Below, one piece after another: positions 4,352 through 6,031 of a DNA stretch of 6,031 nt (position 1 is the first letter of the stretch; each line of letters starts with the position of its first letter). This DNA is from Scatosoma sp045124465 (GTDB lineage Bacteria; Bacillota; Clostridia; Christensenellales; Borkfalkiaceae), in NCBI GenBank assembly GCA_045124465.1, contig JBGVLV010000029.1, forward strand, positions 1-6,031, written 5' to 3'. The translations under genes were made by a program, and so were the position numbers. The notes below the pieces were generated by a model. That model made no database searches. It was given only the letters and a program-made list of their open reading frames with translations, and was not told the DNA's origin.

Positions 4352-6031
4352 ATGAGAAAAAATACCGTTAAGATTTTCATATCCGCGCTCTGTTCCGCCC
4401 TTGTCCTTTCGACGGCGGCGGGGTTTTTCGCGCTCGAAAAAACGACCGCGAACGCGGAAACGGCGAACGCCGCGAGTCAAACGGACGCGCTCGTTCTGCC
4501 TGAAAATTACGAAAATTATCTCGATCTCACCGCGCCGTCCGACGTGGCGGTGAGCGCGTATTATACGGCGATCGCGGACGGAAACGTCATCTATCTTTAC
4601 GACCGCAAAAACGACGTCTACGAAAAATACGTACACGAAACGGGTAGCGGCGAAACGCAGGACATCATCAAAAAATTGCAGTTCAGCGAAAACGGGTATC
4701 TGTACTACGCCGACAATTCGACGGGCGCGAACTTCTACGAGCTTGACGTGCGTTCTTACGAAAAACGGAAGATAGACGCCATCGCTTGCAGTACGTTCAT
4801 CATTCACGGCGAGGATCTGTATTTCGCCAACAGCACGGGCACGCTGTACAGCGCCGTCCTCGAAGAAGGCGCGATGCAAATTTCCGCTTTGCCCCTCTCC
4901 GAACAACCCAAAAAACCGACGCTCGCCTTTTGGAACGACGAGCTGTATTTCACCGACAACGGCACTATGCAAACGCTGTATAGGCTCAATCCCAAAACGG
5001 AAAGCCTTATCCCCGTCGCCTCGTTCGACGAACGTATCGAACATATGACCGTCGGCGGAAACGTGTTTGCCTGCACCACTTCCAAAGGCAATTTCTACGC
5101 CTATTCCCTCCCCCGCGTGGAGGAGTCCTCCCTTTTGCAATGCGCCGAAGGCAGTTACACCTCTCTCGCCGCGTTCGGCGAATACGTCTACGCCGTCAAC
5201 GGCAAGACCGTACGGCAATACTCCATTCAAGACAACGCGTTCACCGACTACGAGATCTGCTCGCAGTCGAACGCTTTCAACCGTCTAAGCGGCGCGGCGG
5301 ACGTCGTGCTTGCGGGCGACAAACTGTACGTCGCCGACAACGGCAACCAACGTATCTCCGTCTATAACACGGCGGACGGCTCGTTCGGAACGCCCGTCGT
5401 CTCTACCCTGTCCCCCTCCTTTTTGAGCGGCGACGAACAAACGCTCTTTGCCGCGAACGCGGAAACGGCGGTCCTGTACGATCTTTCCGAAGAAAATTAC
5501 GGAGCGGCGATCGCTCTTCTCGACGGCTTGGAAGGCGAGATCAAAGGGGTCGCGAGCGTTTACGGCAAACACTACGCTGTCACAGAAGGATTCGTTTATA
5601 CCCTCTCGCAAAACCTCGAATCGGGCGAGTGGCAGACTTTAACGACCCAGAGAAATTCTTTCTATCCCGAACTGTTCGCGGCGGACGTTTACGGCAATTT
5701 GTACGTCCTGCAAAATAACGGCGTTTATGCGTTCACGGAATCGGAGCTTACCGACGCGGAAAAGGCGGGTCGGCTCGTCTGCCCGCTTTCCCTCGCGCAC
5801 GCGGAAAAGCTCGCCGTCGATTATCATCGGAACGTATACGCGCTCGCAAACGGCAAGATCTATAAAAACGGCGATACGCAAAACGCCGTCGATTTCAACG
5901 TTCCGCTCGTGTACGCGGACGGCGTTTCCGTCACGGCATTCACCTTCGGCGTAGAGGAAAACCAAACCTATCTCTTGTGCGACGGGAACTATCTTATCCG
6001 CTCCGAGCGGTTGGAACTTCCCACCGTCAAA
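4352..6031 (+). CDS. Secreted multi-blade beta-propeller protein, partial (560 codons, runs off the right edge)
   Basis: The frame is open from ATG at 4352 to the last base, so the C-terminus is missing. Residues 1-35 are an export signal: basic RKNTVK, a hydrophobic core (about 8-28), then a possible signal peptidase I site after TANA (A35) or NAA (A41). C14 does not fit a lipobox. The rest is a series of about 40-residue units, each with a strand such as YLYYAD, DLYFAN, ELYFTD or KLYVADNGNQRISVYN. The units start near residues 79, 116, 156, 198, 238, 279, 325, 365, 450 and 495. The unit at 324-339 is a typical NHL repeat. This indicates one or two extracellular beta-propellers, likely for binding proteins or carbohydrates; no enzyme motif is visible. 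The start is secure because no other start codon precedes the signal core, yet there is no ribosome binding site. The gene follows the operon terminator and has its own promoter. A link to the envelope-sensing operon is possible but unproven. Confidence 0.85.
   Translation, partial: MRKNTVKIFISALCSALVLSTAAGFFALEKTTANAETANAASQTDALVLPENYENYLDLTAPSDVAVSAYYTAIADGNVIYLYDRKNDVYEKYVHETGSGETQDIIKKLQFSENGYLYYADNSTGANFYELDVRSYEKRKIDAIACSTFIIHGEDLYFANSTGTLYSAVLEEGAMQISALPLSEQPKKPTLAFWNDELYFTDNGTMQTLYRLNPKTESLIPVASFDERIEHMTVGGNVFACTTSKGNFYAYSLPRVEESSLLQCAEGSYTSLAAFGEYVYAVNGKTVRQYSIQDNAFTDYEICSQSNAFNRLSGAADVVLAGDKLYVADNGNQRISVYNTADGSFGTPVVSTLSPSFLSGDEQTLFAANAETAVLYDLSEENYGAAIALLDGLEGEIKGVASVYGKHYAVTEGFVYTLSQNLESGEWQTLTTQRNSFYPELFAADVYGNLYVLQNNGVYAFTESELTDAEKAGRLVCPLSLAHAEKLAVDYHRNVYALANGKIYKNGDTQNAVDFNVPLVYADGVSVTAFTFGVEENQTYLLCDGNYLIRSERLELPTVK

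Noticed and set aside
4391..4393. Cysteine 14 in the propeller signal sequence as a lipoprotein site
   Set aside because: The residue before it is leucine and it lies inside the hydrophobic core, so the lipobox rule is not met.
4055..5230. 391-codon open frame on the minus strand
   Set aside because: It covers the end of the 131-residue gene, a strong plus-strand terminator and the start of the propeller gene. The translation is arginine/valine-rich with no domain. It is a shadow of GC-rich codon use.

Overview
The window looks like chromosomal DNA from an anaerobic, gut-type member of the Clostridia. This is an inference from four things: the two-component system and small membrane proteins resemble clostridial ones, a LexA-type operator of the Gram-positive form is present, codon use is rich in GCG/GCC/CGC/ACG, and there is an intergenic repeat of a kind I recall from such genomes. 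No gene here fixes the genus. A Christensenellales-like lineage is my best guess, at low confidence.

Layout. Bases 1-291 hold no convincing gene. They hold a chain of perfect stem-loops ending in a common-looking dispersed repeat, and the element probably continues to the left of the window. On the minus strand, 828-292 encodes a 178-residue protein of unknown function whose centre resembles sigma-70 region 4 / ArpU-RinA type regulators. It starts at TTG behind an excellent ribosome binding site. Its upstream region contains a perfect TATAAT with a TG extension, followed by a near-consensus Gram-positive LexA (SOS) box, so the gene is probably DNA-damage inducible. Bases 829-1206 are a divergent control region.

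On the plus strand, 1207-4266 is a tight four-gene operon: an OmpR/PhoB response regulator, a histidine kinase with almost no extracellular domain, an eight-helix membrane protein of unknown function, and a small two-helix membrane protein. Two junctions are 4-base overlaps and the third is a 5-base gap. A promoter (TTGCCA-17-TATACT, TG-extended) with a palindrome at the predicted start site precedes it, and a strong intrinsic terminator closes it. The kinase probably senses a state of the membrane or envelope, and the two membrane proteins are likely partners in sensing or in the response.

Immediately after the terminator, a promoter drives a large secreted beta-propeller protein (4352 to beyond the right edge). 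Its TATAAT lies only 8 bases before the ATG and there is no ribosome binding site, so the mRNA is predicted to be leaderless.

The most interesting points are the SOS-type operator on the ArpU/sigma-like gene, the leaderless secreted propeller gene, the stem-loop-chain repeat abutting a stop codon, and the compact kinase plus two-membrane-protein operon.
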